A DNA stretch of 64,000 nt. Origin: Artemia franciscana. Lineage: Eukaryota; Arthropoda; Branchiopoda; Anostraca; Artemiidae. The stretch covers positions 41,882,880-41,946,879 of the forward strand of contig NC_088863.1 of the NCBI RefSeq assembly GCF_032884065.1, written 5' to 3'. The position numbers were made by a program, and so were the translations under genes. Positions 1-13,118 of the stretch are shown here, piece by piece; positions within the stretch are counted from its first letter, which is position 1; each line of letters begins with the position of its first letter. A model generated the notes under the pieces. The model had not been told where the DNA came from. It saw only the letters and a list, made by a program, of their open reading frames with translations, and searched no databases.

Positions 1-862
1 ACGTTTTTTCAATTGAAAGTAAGGAATAGCATTGAAATTTAAAACGAACAGAGATTATTACGCATATGAGGGGTTCTAAAAATACTTTAGCATAAAGAGC
101 GAGGTATTTAAGAGGAGATAATTACCTCGCTCTTTATGCTAAAGTATTTTTAGTAATTTCAACTATTTATTCTACGACCTTTTTGATTCAGGGGTCATTC
201 TTAAAGAATTGGGACAAAACTTACGATTTAGTGTAAAGAGCGAGGTATTAACGAGGGTACAAACCCCCTCGTACACATAATAAAAATATAAGAATATAAA
301 AGTTTGTTAGGTAAGTTAATTCTTAAGTTACGCATATTTTTTACTAATAAAAATGTTCGTTAAAAATTAAAAGTTCTAGTAGCCTTTTTAAGTAACCGAA
401 AAATTGGAGGGCAGCTATGCCTCCTTCCCCACCCCTTATTTCTCAAAATCGTCTGATCAAAACTAAGAGAAAGCCATTTAGCCAAAAAAAAATAAATATA
501 CAAATTTCATTTCAATAATTTATGTGCGGAGAGCCAAAATCAAACATACATTAATTCAAAAACGTTCAGAAATTAAAAAAAAACTAGTTTTTTTTAATTG
601 AAAGTAAAGAGCGACATTAAAACTTAAAACGAACAGAAATTACTCGTATATGAAATGGGTTGTCCCCTCCGCAATCCCTCGCTCTTTACGCTAAAGTTTG
701 ACTATTTGCCACAATTCTACTTTTTAAAACAATTAAAAGCTTTAGCGTAAAGAGCGAGGGATTGCAGAGGGGACAACCCATTTCATATACGGAGTAATTT
801 CTGTTCGTTTTAAGTTTTAATGTCGCTCCTTACTTTCAGTTAAAAAAACTACTTTTTTTTAA
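1..862 (-). repeat. Foldback composite element, copy A (cut by window edge)
   Basis: This copy lies in minus orientation and its 3' part is outside the window. At 572-862 it holds the large hairpin: two arms of about 105 bp (about 598-703 and 740-845) around a loop of about 40 nt, each carrying ACGAACAGAAATTACT and CGCTCTTTACGCTAAAG boxes. A second, smaller hairpin sits at 76-153, with 31-bp perfect arms (76-106 and 123-153) and a 16-nt loop. The same arrangement recurs at 20.7, 46.9 and 57.9 kb. No protein is encoded; open frames here are incidental. Confidence 0.85.
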
Positions 863-1340
863 AATTGCTTTCTAGACCAACTTTCTTTAATATTTTGACC
901 GAAGTAGTTGAGGTCTATGAACAAATCTTCCAAATGCAACAGTGGCTACTAAGACCACCGCATCATATCCCAAACCCCAGCCCTTCCCTAGACTCCCTGG
1001 GCTATATCAGATTTTAGGAGTTAGGGGGGGAGTCCGGGGTACAATTATAGTAGTGATACGAAATACAGGTTATTTGGAAAGTGCTAAATGAGGATGTGAA
1101 TGGTATTACTCTTTCCATGTCAATGTAGCTAGTTCAGAGAAGGAATATTGCATCAGGATCATTTCAGTCCAACCATTTCAGGATCAAACATTACAAAATG
1201 TGATGAGATACCCTCCAGCAGTAGCCTAGGTGCAACAGAAAAATATAGTTTCCTAAAAGCATAGGCTTTCTCAGTAGCTTAAAATATCAGTGAGCAGAAG
1301 TAGTGGCTTTTCTTTGGCTTTTTGAGAAAACAGAGACAGG
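863..1340. other. Unassigned spacer
   Basis: This sequence lies between two foldback copies. I see no long open frame, RNA gene or recognisable repeat in it. Confidence 0.4.
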
Positions 1341-3567
1341 TTTTCGGGAAAGTAAGGAGCGACATTAAAACATAAAACGAACAGAAATTACTTCGTATAT
1401 GAATATTTTACTGTTTTAAAAAGTAGAGTTAAGAGAAAGAGTCAAACTTTAGCGTAAAGAGCGGGGCGTTGATGAGGAAGCAGCCCCTTTCATATACGAA
1501 GTAATTTCTGTTCGTTTAAGTTTTAAATTCGCTCCTTACTTTCCGTTAAAAAAAAACTCGTTTCTTTTCTTTAATTTCTGAACGTTTTTGAATCAATGCA
1601 TGTTTTGATTTTGGCTCTCCGCAGATGAATAATTAAAACGAAATTTGCATATTTTTTTTTTTGATAATTGGCTTTCTCATAGTTTTGATCGAATGATTTT
1701 GAGAAAAAAAGGAGCGGGGGAGGAGGCCTAGTTGACCTACGATTTTTTGGTTGCTTAAAAAAGCAACTAGAATTTTTAGTTTTTTACGAATGTTTTTATT
1801 AGTAAAAGATATACGTAACTTACAAATTAGATTACGTATAGAACTTCTGTATTCACATGTTTTTATTACGTATATGAAGGGGTTCACCCCCTCGTCAGTA
1901 CCTCGCTCTTTACACTAAAGCTTAAATTTTGTCCCAATTTCCTAAGAATGACCCCTGAATCACAAAAGCCATAGAATAAATAGTTGAAATTACTAAAAAT
2001 ACTTTAGCGTAAAGAGCGGGGTATTAGGAGGAGGTGAGCTCATCATACGCGTAATAATTTCTCTTCGTTTTAAGTTTTAATGCTTCTCCTTACTTTCAGT
2101 TGAAAAAACTTTTTTATATTTATTTTTTTCATTGTTTTTTTTTTTAATAATGCTAGAAAATCCTGCGATCCCTTCATGAAAATTTTCTTCATCCATGACA
2201 AATTCCTCCAAAGAAATTTCCCCCAGCATATCCCCCTATTTTCTACCCTCCCCCCCAACCTAAAAATCCCCCTGAAAACGTCTGTACACTTCCAAAAAAA
2301 CATTACTATATGTAAGCACTGGTCAAAGTTTGTAACTTGTAGCCCTTCCCACGGGGACTGTGGGGTGTATGTCGTCCCCAAAGACATAGTTATAAGGTTT
2401 TTCGACTACGCTGAATAAAATGGCTTTCTCAGAATTTTGATCGGGTGACTTTGGAAAAATAATTAGCGTGGGAGGGGGCCTAGGTGCCCTCCAATTTTTT
2501 GGTCACTTAAAAAGGGCACTAGAACTTTTCATTTCCGTTAGAATGAGCCCTCTCACAACATTCTAGGACCACTGGTTCGGTACGATCACCCCTGGAAAAA
2601 AACAACAACAAACAAACAAATAAACACGCATCCGTGATCTGCCTTCTGGCAAAAAATACAAAATTCCACATTTTTGTAGATAGGAGCTTGACACTTTCAC
2701 CTAAAAATCCCCAAGAAAACGTCTGTACACCCAAATAACCATTACTATATCTAAGCACTGGTCAAAGTTCGTAACTTGTGGCCCCTCCCACGGGGACTGT
2801 GGGGGTTTAAGGCGCCCCCAAAGACATGGTTATAAGATTTTTTTGATTACGCTGAATAAAATGGCTATCTCAGAATTTCGATCCGGTGACTTTGGGAAAA
2901 TAATTAGCGTGAGAGGGGGCCTAGGTGCCCTCCAAGTTTTTTGATCACTTAAAAAGGGCAGTAGAACTTTTTATTTCCATTAGAATAAGCTCAATCGCAA
3001 GATTCTAGGAACACTGGGTCGATACGATCACCCCTGAAAAAAAAAACAAAAAAAAAACAACAAACAAACAAATAAACACGCATCTGTGATCAAGTCCGTG
3101 ATCCGTGATACAAAATTCCACGTTTTTGTAGATAGGAACTTGAAACTTCTACAATAGGGTTCTCTGATACGGTGAATCTGATGGTGTGATTTTCGTTAAG
3201 ATTGCATGACTTTTGGGGGTCGTTACCCTATTTTTTAAAATAAGACAAATTTTCTCAGGCTCGTAACTTTTGATGGGTAAGGTTAAACTTGGTGAAACTC
3301 ATATGTTTAAAATCAGCATTACAATGCGGTTCTTTTGGCAAGAAAATGCGATTACTTTCTGGCAAGAAATTTGAATTCAACCTGATGATGACAGGCACAG
3401 GTCCTGTCGAAATTATCGTTAGAAAAAATCAATCACCTGACATCCATAGCTTAGGTAAGCTTATTACCATCCATCATTATTATGTATCAAAATTTCATTT
3501 TTTAGAGTTCTAGTTACTATTGAGCCGGGTCGCTCCTTACTACAGTTCGTTACCACAAACTGTTTGA
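1341..3567 (+). repeat. Foldback composite element, copy B
   Basis: This is a plus-orientation copy. The hairpin (about 1350-1556) has lost the inner part of its left arm. The first core monomer follows (about 1560-2110), then the second, which carries an internal tandem duplication: the segment starting near 2265 (AAAACGTCTGTACAC) starts again near 2703. The copy ends at the family 3' hairpin, here slightly mutated, followed by TTTGA at 3567. It is older than the copies at 20.7 and 38.3 kb, judging from its decay. Confidence 0.8.
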
Positions 3568-3814
3568 CATGCCACAGAATAAATGAAAATCCGTCAAAAG
3601 AAAAAAACAAATAATACTGAGAGGCAATTAGACTGCTAACAGTAATGAATAAACAATATCTGTAATTGCTTAAATAATGCTGATGGTCAATCAATTTTGT
3701 TGAGAATTATAAATTTGACAGTTTTTCACAGGGCAGTAACACTGCGTTAGTAAAGACCGACCCGGCTTCAATGTATTACTATTTTTTTTTCCTTTTTTCA
3801 CCGTACCACTTCGC

Positions 3815-5000
3815 TTGGAAGTTCAGTGCCTTTTAAGAGTCAAAAGAGATCGGAGGGAAAATCGCTCCATTCCTACTCCCTTTTTAGCTATCCTTCCCCC
3901 AAAGACATCCAATCAAAACTTGAGGATGGCTGTTTTATTCAAAATAGTCAAAAGGTTCAAGAACTGTGCTTTTGGAGATGAGATGACCCCCAGAGCCCCA
4001 GGGTATGGGATATAGTTTATGTAAGTTGCCCATCATTATGATATATATTTTTTTAATTGGGTAAGGAGCCATGTTTAATCTGGGGTCAGAGGCGACGCAT
4101 TTGCGTCGGCTGTAGTGCAAAGCACCATAATCTTCCAATGTGTTATTTATTTTTATTGTTTTTTTCCCAGAGCCACTTCAAATGGAAAGAATGGTCGTAG
4201 AAAATGTGGAGGGGCGCTGTTTCGATAGGAAATTAAAAGTCATAGCGCCCTTATTAAGTCAAAAGTGACCAGAGGAAAGCCTGTTCTCCTCTTAGGTCCT
4301 TCTCAGGTCCCCACCCAAAGACATCTGATTAAAATTTTGAGGTGGCCATTTTGTTCCAAATAGTCTAAAATAAAATAACTAGGCCTCTGGGGATGATATG
4401 AACACCCAAGACCATGGGGCAAGGGCAGTGAGTTATGAAGTTGCCTATTGTTTGTTCAGCATTTTGGGTCTCCAAAAATGCTCAGGGTTTTAAGAAAAAC
4501 CTTCCAGAAACTGTTGAAAGGGACGTTTAATAAAATTAAAACACAGCATGTGCATGCTGGTTGTCAAAAGGACGTATTAGAAATATCTCGGAAGCGTCTC
4601 AGGATAATAAATTGAAACATTTAGGGCACGATGAGGGGAATAATAAAAAGAGACTGGAGAGCAATCAGTCCCCAGTCGTTTTTAGATATCCCCGCCCCTT
4701 CTCCTTAACGCTCATCAAACTTCAGAGATAACCATTATTCTCTATATAATCAGAGGATTTATTGACTATGTCCCAGGCGACGACAAGAACCCCCACAGCC
4801 CCTGGGACAAGGGTTGAAAATTATGCATTCGACCATCGTCTACGAAAAGACTGAGAGTATTAAAGTAAAACTTCAGGGAATGTTTAGGGAGATGTTAAAT
4901 TAAATCAAAATAATGTGCATCCAGTTTATCAAAAGGGCATGTCTTCACTATCTTAGGAACGGGTAAGGGTATTAAATTGAAACTTTCAGGGCTTCTACTG
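3815..5000 (-). repeat. Degenerate core-monomer array
   Basis: This array holds several diverged copies of the core monomer on the minus strand. They are recognised by the complement of GCCCTCCAATCACTTTTGAC, by the 'idle' segment TTTGAACAAAATGGCTATCT read in reverse, and by a recurring CCCCAAAGACATC segment. A further partial monomer lies at about 5220-5420. Divergence between units is high and no coding potential is seen. Confidence 0.65.
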
Positions 5001-5215
5001 CTACTGTGACTACTTCTGACTAACTGCAACTACTCGTCACTACGACTGCGACTACTTGGAACAACGTCCCCCTTTTTTTCGGCGACTGCAAATACTTGTA
5101 ACTGTGAATACTTGCGTCTGCTGACCACAAAATAACTTTCACTACTTGTGACTGCTACTGCTATTAACCTGATTGTAACCGTGTCTGCTATTGCTGCTAC
5201 TACTTAAACGCAAAA
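4998..5215 (+). repeat. Degenerate CTACTG/ACTACT trinucleotide tract
   Basis: About 200 bp are dominated by ACT, GCT and CTA triplets (for example CTACTGCTACTGTGACTACT), interrupted by point changes. The tract lies within a core-monomer array, as comparable TAG/GTA tracts do near 42.2 and 51.7-52.6 kb. Confidence 0.7.
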
Positions 5216-5419
5216 GAGTCTAAGTGGATCAAGGTTGTCAAAAAAGGCCTATCTGCAATATCTCAAGAGATGTTTATTTTATTAAGTTGAAAACTTCTAG
5301 GAATGTCTAAGGAGATTAAAAACACTATGTGCATCCAGGTGTTCAAAAGAACGTATATGTAATATCTCAGAAAAAGCAAAAGGTCTATCTGAGACTTTCA
5401 GAAAATATTGTAGGGATCA

Positions 5420-6037
5420 TAAAGACAAGACTGCCTGAAAAAATAAGGATTTTAGAGATCACAAAAAGGGACAACATTAGGGCCATGTTTTCTATGTAAA
5501 TAATAGAAAATACCCACTGAAAAGTACCACATCTAATCTAATTATTCCCGCCAAAGCTCCTTATCCACACTACGAGTAACATTTCTATCCCTAAAACATA
5601 CTAGAACACAGTGGAGTGGCTCAAGATTGACCATAATACTGCCACCATCAAGCAAACTCTTAAGGGGTAAGAGTGATAAACAATTGCAAACAGTTTGAAT
5701 CAAACAAAAGCACCACCGCATCCACTCAAGACTAATGCATAAACATTCACTAGGGTGCCAAGTGCTGTTCACTTAATTAACTTGCTTTGTATAGATTTTG
5801 GATAGGTGTGGTACATACGCGGCAATTATTTTGCTAGATTGAAACTGCTAATGTTCTTTACAAATTTCGTACATTTGCTTCGCCACAGCTAATTCAAATA
5901 TACTATAAATAAGGAAAATATCACAAGAAAGGGTAAAGTAAATAAGCCAAATAAATAAATTGTTGGGTTTATTTTGGCAACCTTTTCAATGTACTCGATA
6001 TGAACTCGTACTTATTTTTTGGAACAATCGATTATAA
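5420..6037. other. Unassigned spacer
   Basis: The sequence is AT-rich. An open frame of 76 codons on the minus strand (5542-5772) resembles nothing I recognise. No other feature is supported. Confidence 0.35.
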
Positions 6038-6700
6038 TTAATCTGCCTTCAAGTCCTTTTCAAAGAGAGCTTTTGTAGCATATAACATAGACTTTGATAC
6101 CTGTGCCTCAATTATACTCTTTGGCGGATCGTTATGAAGTCTTTTGATTATTTTTCCAAAAGATTGTTTTACGCTGTTTACTGTACAGAGAGCTATTCTT
6201 TCTCTCTATCCCCATGAATTTCTAATGCATCTATAAGCATCTTTATCCTTTTTGAGGTTTTTTTTAATGCATGAGGATTGTTTTCATGTTGCTTACTTTC
6301 TTTGTCTATTGTCTCAATAGCTCTATCAGCAGCTAAGGTTTGAAGATAGCATAGCTTCAGTGCATCTTTGGTGGTCAGTTTGGCATAGAGAGTTCTCTCT
6401 CATATCAGGGTCCAATGCTGGTTCAGTGTATTTTTGGGGTTTGGGAGAAACAACATTGTACATTTGCGCTTCCACATGAAACGTTGAGGGCAGCACATAA
6501 GACACTGGCCAAATTAGTGTCGCTCCTTTTTATCACAAGAGGGGGTCCAATAACAATCAAATCGTCACTTGTGTAATTCCTTCGGCTCATCTTCCTATTG
6601 AATCCAACGAACTCATCTTGCAGCCTGTCAATATCAAGGAGATCTGACAGCTGTCGTGCAACAGCTAGCACCCTTTCAACAGCCAAAAAGTATTTTTTCG
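6038..6700 (-). pseudogene. hAT-like transposase C-terminal relic
   Basis: Read on the minus strand, this stretch stays largely open, with at least one frame change near 6400, and ends at a TAA at 6038-6040. The order of motifs fits the C-terminal dimerisation region of the zinc-finger/hAT-like transposases that are widespread in arthropods: a VLAVARQLSDLLDIDRLQDEF helix region, then ALNVSCGSANVQCCFS, matching the SNA-x-VER-x-FS signature with the VER residues changed, then a stretch resembling the 'R-LS-RS-NAL-A-KDA' helix (NSLYAKLTTKDALKL). No N-terminal part was found nearby, so this is a 5'-truncated fragment. The assignment rests on motif resemblance alone. A domesticated gene fragment is a less likely alternative. 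Confidence 0.5.
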
Positions 6701-6749
6701 AAGAAGGAACAAGAAATATCTTTTAAACCGAGCTCTGTATGTCCAAACG

Positions 6750-8540
6750 GGTACAACCCCCCCATTTACGGAAAAGCTTCTGGTCGTTAAACTTTGAAGT
6801 TTCTGGTCGTTTCAATCCCTCAAAAATTTGCCGATTGGTAATATATTCTTTTTCAGCATAATGTATGTTCTTTTTCAGTAGAAAGTGTTTAAAAAGGGAA
6901 AAGTTGTTATCATTTTTAGGTTAACCTAACAGCATTACCATCAACTCAAGGGGCCTACAATCTCTACGATGATATGAATTACTGATGGAAACAGAACATG
7001 CCTCAGAGGAAAGTGGCAAGGATGGAAGCTTTTGTTCGGGGGTGAAACCTGTTAATGTAGCCCCCCATCTTTGATTTCGATGTTCTTATAAACAATCTCG
7101 GCCTTAACAAGGACTTTTAAAGGGTAGATTAGGAGCTAAAACCCAGCGAGGTCAAGAAGGTACAGGTAGACCAGGGAGCGACCAGTCCCCTAAGTGACTG
7201 TGAGGAAGGGAAACAGGACAAAGTGGAAGCGGTTTACCCTTGTATTGCCTGAAATTTACTTGGCTAACTCTGCCTGGCGTAATCTTCACATTTTTAGAGC
7301 TGAGTTTGGAGATATCTTTCACGATTAAACTGGTAGCACTTAAACTTTAACAATTAAACCGAGTATCCACTCGGATCAGATTGACATAGGAAACTCTTAT
7401 GCGGGCAAGATTCGAGCCCTTCTAGAGAAAAAGGTTCGAAAGGGGGTGGATGGGATAGTATTAAAGCATCTATCGGACAAAGTTTTTTTTTATTTAAATG
7501 CGAAATCGGGTAAAGTGCATCCGCGTTACATACAAAACGGGAATGCAGACACTTCATCCAGACTTGCACAATCCTGAGGGTTTTTTCAGACTGGTTGGGT
7601 AGCATTTTTAATAAGGTGGATAGTTAAAATGAAAAGGGGAGTGGGTCAGTAGTTTTATTTATAAAAGTTTAGATGCCAATGTTACAAAATTTGCAACGAA
7701 ATTTATTTTAAGAGGCGGGAAGGAGAACAAAAATTTCTAAAAATATAATGGAGATTTAGAGGGTTGTAAAGGTGTACGACGCTTATGTTTCGCTACGGGC
7801 CTAGAGTCCTTCAAGTATGCAGTCCTCGTGGCAGCCCATAAACCCCTACGACAGGACACTAGTAAGACACTTTTGGACGATTTGGATATCAATGAGGGTG
7901 GGGAGGGGGTAGTTTCCTAAAGTAGATTTTACCTGTTTAAAGGGCGATTTCCTGTAAAACTTAAGGGGATAGACATTTATGAGAGGGCCAATGAACATTA
8001 GAGATTGATGTTGCAGTTTTATAGTACGACACAGAATTTGAAGAGGACAAACGTAAATATAAAAGGGGGTTATATATTCAGTGAGGATCGTCCTTCGAAT
8101 CGGCGAAACACTAGTTAGCGCTTCTTTACGAACCTGCCAAAGAGCCCAATTCAATTGGACATTTCTTTCCAATTACATATATTAGTTATATGAGGGTAAA
8201 AAATTCGGGGTGAATGCTTTTATTGTATGTGTCTGTATAGATTCTATAGAAAATTAAAGTCAAAGCATCACATGAGGCACCGTTAGCGCCATAGGCACAA
8301 GTCTGTTGAGACGGATTTGGGTGACAAGGCCAGCTTATGGAGCTATCAGAATTGGCTATTGCAGAGCGATAAGATGGCTTAAATTATCGACCCCAGACTC
8401 AGAGACGTATATGATCCATTCAAATCGTATTGTGTTGAATAACATGAAACCATTGCAATCTCTTATGCCCACGCACAAAGAGATGCTAGCAATACCATGC
8501 GGTTGTATCGAAAATCTTTACTAAGGTTTTCGAGACATTG
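6750..8540. other. Unassigned region
   Basis: No gene could be supported here. Short open frames exist at 7354-7605 (-), 7846-8172 (-) and 8306-8524 (+). None resembles a family I know. The last lies just upstream of the polymerase relic and could be part of the same decayed element. Confidence 0.3.
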
Positions 8541-8939
8541 GATGGGGAAGATTGTTTGACCGCAGCCATGGTTACGCAGCCGCAGCCACTTAGTAAAATT
8601 AATAATAAGTCTATTTCGGGGCTGCGCAATACGTCTTACCAAATGACTTTATCACCAGAGGCTACTTAGCTATTAAAAATAAGGAAATGTGGTGGGTTTG
8701 CAAGAAGAAGTTTGTTAATGCTAGTTGGGAAATACCAGTCCACGACCAAGATCATTAAATAATCTAATTTTATCAGGGGGGAGTAACTTTCGTGAACTGG
8801 CCCATATATCATGTAATTCTAATGTTAAGCAACTATACTTTCTACCGGTTTAAATTCACAATTCCGACTATGATTTGAAATTCAAATTACCAGCGTTGAC
8901 ACGTTTGCAGAAAGGTGAAGTTGTAGATGGGGCATGGGC

Positions 8940-11040
8940 ACATTGTTTTTTTTTCTTATAAAATCATGCCCAAATCATCTGAGAAGCTGATAGTCTTAGA
9001 TGTCCAATGGATAACAATTGATAATGGTAAAACGTACTTGAATAAAATCTGTCTTTTAGATTCCTATCGTTTACCCGAAAATACTTCAGCCAATTAATTC
9101 AAGTACACAAAAGTGATGACTGTATTAGTCATCACTAGTCATCCCACCTTCTTAAACAGCACCTTCCAGATGATGAAATGTAGGATTTATTATCATGTAA
9201 GGGCATTAACGTGTAAACGTATGAGTACTACAACTACATCTCGAGGCTATACGAGGGAAAATTGCCGCCTGTCGAAGCGTTTTGATTCACTTCACGATCA
9301 TCAATCCACCACTGCCGACTATGAGTTTGCAAAAAAAAAGTTTGGGCCAAGGAAGGGTGTAAAAATGGGAAGCAGCATAGTAAAACGTACTTGGCAAGCC
9401 TATTGACATTGTAGAATATTGTACATAAAAACAGGGATAAGATCTATCAGGAATTTGGTTTAGGTTATTATTCTTCAACTCCTCACCAGATGATGGATTT
9501 AATTCTTAAACTGGGCAAGGACGAAATAGGTTTGATCACCGACGTGGGTCAGCAATTATTTGCAGAGAGATCAATACGGGAATTGTGTGTTTCCGAAGGA
9601 TATCGAATCCTGGAAACTAACCCGACTGGACAACGGTGAAAAGTCGGATGCGGTTTTTCTTGATATGAAGTCCCTTTATCGTGCTACGAACTCCCTTGTC
9701 AGCAGTATTCTTTGCGTGGGAATTACAAATGGCTGGACAATCCCTGTGATCCTAGTTTCCCCGACATTACCAGTGTTGAGGAAAATGGACCACAAGGATG
9801 GTTGTTCGAAATTGATGGTGAAATACCAGTGGAGCCTCAAGACTCAGTAAAGGGTTTTGTTTTCCCGTGCATGAACAGGCCGGTATCATAAGACTAATTG
9901 AGTCCCTATAATATTTCTTTGGTAGAGGATAAGGGTATGCACTGGACACCTTCAAACAAAATCTTGTTGCCGACCTTCATCTGAAACAAAATATTGTTGT
10001 GTACCACGTTCTTTTGCGATGGATGCTAGCCAACGATTTCAACGTCAGAAAGATTGTTAGAGCCCTCCAATTCGATCAAAAACCATATATGAAGACGTTT
10101 ACTGACGCAGTTGTCAATAAACGCTTTGAGGCAAAAACGAAGATAAAAAAGAGATCTTTACTCATTTTAAATTTAGCCTTCGGTAAAATATGCGAGTGCG
10201 CGCCATTGGAGTCGTTATGACGTTGTAACCGATCTAAAAGATTGTGCTAGAATCATTGCCGATCCGAACTTTACACCGTTCACTATCATAGATTCCAATA
10301 TGGCCCTCTTGCATAGGAAAACAGAAGTACAGTTTTAAATAAAAATATTGCCACTGGTAGCTTAATTTTGGAAATTTCCGAAAAACATGTTGAAATTTTA
10401 TTGCATTGTGGTAAGCTCCTATGGGCGGAGAAGGGACAACTTCAGGTTTATTACGGGGATACAGACTCACTTTCGTGTACAAATTGAAATTGAAAATTTA
10501 TTTATAATACTAAAAAAATGGTGAGCACATTAGCTCCCAATTGGGCTATACCAACTGGGAAGAGTCCATTTATCCAGAACTATTGAGGCGCCTGGCCCCA
10601 AATAAGTTATTACTTGTAAAATCCGAAACGGGGAGCTACTTGATTTCCCACGATGTGCCTGTAGGTCCAAAGATGTGCTGTACTTAAATGCACAATGAGG
10701 AAATCAAAAGTCTGCAAGGGGATGCCTACTCGCTAAGTGAAGGAGAATTTCGACACAAGTGTTTATAGAAACTGTGCAGAAAATAATTTAATTCCAAGGC
10801 AGAAGGCCATGGCGGTTCGCTCTTTAAAATCCAAAACTACACAGTTGAGAAAAATGACATATCAGCCGTATCAGACAAGGTCTATCCATGCGTGGACGGT
10901 GTGAAGGTACTATCGCAAGTTCATTACCTATCCTCAGACCAGGATGCATGTGTAGAATATAGACATTTTCTCGGTCTGGAGAAAATTCAATAGTTGGCGG
11001 GAGGAGCGTCCGCTTTTTCTCAGTATTCAACCCAGCAGTA
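8940..11040 (+). pseudogene. Polinton-type protein-primed DNA polymerase B relic
   Basis: Three widely spaced landmarks occur in the right order for a family B DNA polymerase of the protein-primed (Polinton/Maverick or adintovirus-like) type. A palm segment with the frame GWLFEIDGEIP lies near 9796-9830. A motif-B-like block (KPYM at about 10080, then LNLAFGKICE at about 10168-10197) matches the 'LMNNSVFGKTMEN' region. The catalytic motif C, YGDTDSL, is at 10452-10472. Between and around them the reading changes frame many times and meets stops, so nothing here could be translated. Such polymerases copy linear element DNA using a terminal protein as primer. No integrase, ATPase, capsid or protease gene and no terminal repeats were found. 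It is therefore an isolated, old fragment, and its exact limits are uncertain. Confidence 0.6.
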
Positions 11041-13030
11041 TTTTCATAGTGTTTTTTTGTAGTGTTTCACGCAAAGCAGAATCATTGTTGTACTTTAAAA
11101 AAGTGTTTAATATTGTACTGTTATTTTCTATCATCATCAATTTCTATAACACTAGCCTAGTCTGATTCATTTTTGAAAATTCACGAATTTCAATTTGCTT
11201 ATTTGAAGCAATGTCACATACGATATTCTCATATGAAGAATCACTTTCTGTAACAGCCAAATAAAAACAAGTAAGTTTACAATCATAGTAGCAAATATCT
11301 TAACAGAGATACGATAAAAACTAACTCATTATTCCAACAATTGAAGCATATACCAGGTTTTTCTTCCCAAAAAATTTTAAATCATCAACTCATTTAGTTG
11401 CTGGTTCTTTTCATTTTGAGTAAACGGATGTTTCCTTTTATTTCTCTGTTGTTTGCTAGTATCCGTTGATGGCGTCTCACCATTTTTGGATATTGTACAC
11501 ATGGGGGATATTGGGGAATGACTTGCTTTATTGTTGTTAGGTATTTGGTTTTAATTCTTATAATTTTTGGCTTTTATTGAAATCTACTAGCTTTTAAACA
11601 TTTCGTGTTTCTTTTTTTTCGCACTGACTTTCTGCGTTTTTTTTTTGGTTTTCTTCTTCGTCATTTTCCTTGAATATATTGTTTTGTTTTACGCCGACGA
11701 AGAGGGACGGATGTCCTCTTGAAATATTCATTTAATTTTTTTTATTCAGTATTCTTGTTTAGCCTTAAAAAACCCATTTTAGATTGTATCCTTTTTTTAC
11801 ACTATGGCAAGCCAATTTGGTTTAAGTAATTATCTTCGCCAGTTCCCTTTTTGACAAGTAGATAAGATACTCTACATGATAATTTTGAAGGAGTATACCT
11901 GTATATTTTTTACCTTTTATAAATATTAATACTAGGGGGATGATGAAAAAATTTATCAGCTGGTAATGTGTTACCAGCAGCAGCATAAAAAAGAAGTTGG
12001 CCCTCCACATCAACTACTATTTTTATGTCTGCATTCTCTTTCAACACTAACTTCTCTAGAAATGTTACTCCCACATATCTACGAATACAACACTTGAATT
12101 TTTTTGGTACTCCAAAGAAATTTAATCTCTTGCTGCTGGGACAACACACACATGCTTATCCATTAGTGTTACCATTAACTCTTGGTTCATAATTCAAATT
12201 TCTCCGTCAGCATTCAATGTTTCTACAACGCTATCATGTACACACAACTCCTTAAAATATTTCATCTTCACTTTTTAAAAAATAAGATGTAGGCGATGAT
12301 TCTTCCAATGCACAAATAATACTGAGGTAAGCGGATCATAAGATCTAGCAAAACAAGTCATGTGATGTTATATCATCCTTGATGAATTTACATAAGTAAA
12401 CAATTATATAACAAGCACCTGCGTATTGAAAAACTGTTAAAAAAAAGTGCCAGCACCAAGATCCAAAGGGATAGGGCCCTGTCAGTAATATTACCTCCCC
12501 CCTGACAACTGATAAGGGAGAGTTTGTTGGATTCTCGTGCTTTTGAGTGAATGTCAAAAAAGTAAATTTGGGTGGGATCACTTTTTTGACTGGCCAATTT
12601 TACTTTTTTGGCATCCAATCACAGCACAATCCATTAATTAATCAGTCAATTGATCAAATTAATCAGTTGATTCTACTGGAAGCTTTGTTTTCAGCAACTT
12701 AGTAATAGTAATATTTCTATTTTCCTATTGATATATTATGTTTCAATGTGTTTAAACATAAAAATTTAAGGACCAGAGAGCCCTGTTGTAGAGGCCACAA
12801 TGGTTTTGGCTGCATAGAAGATCAAAACACAAGCACAACTTCAATCCATATAAGCAATAATACCACTGTCAGTCTACTGGAAATTCTGTAATAAAATACT
12901 ATTCTATCATCAGAAATCTTGACTAAATATTTTAATTTTGTCCCAGGGCTGTTGGATTCAAATAACAAAGCTTTTTGATAGCACTATAAAGCTTTAACAA
13001 ACCAACCAAGGTGTTTAGGGGTGGGGGGGG
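11041..13030. other. Unassigned AT-rich region
   Basis: Long T-rich stretches occur at 11560-11770. Short minus-strand open frames at 11822-12149 and 12345-12618 are not recognisable. At 13040-13110 there is a worn right arm of a foldback hairpin (GGAATAATTTATGTTC to CTTTCAGTT). Confidence 0.35.
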
Positions 13031-13118
13031 TAATTACTCCTATAAGGAATAATTTATGTTCATTCTAAGTTTTAGTTCTTCTCCTACTTTCAGTTAAAAA
13101 AATGTTTCTTTTAATGGT

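Noticed and set aside
4998-5215. CRISPR-like or regularly spaced repeat.
   Set aside because: The units are triplets with irregular interruptions and no spacers, and the context is eukaryotic.
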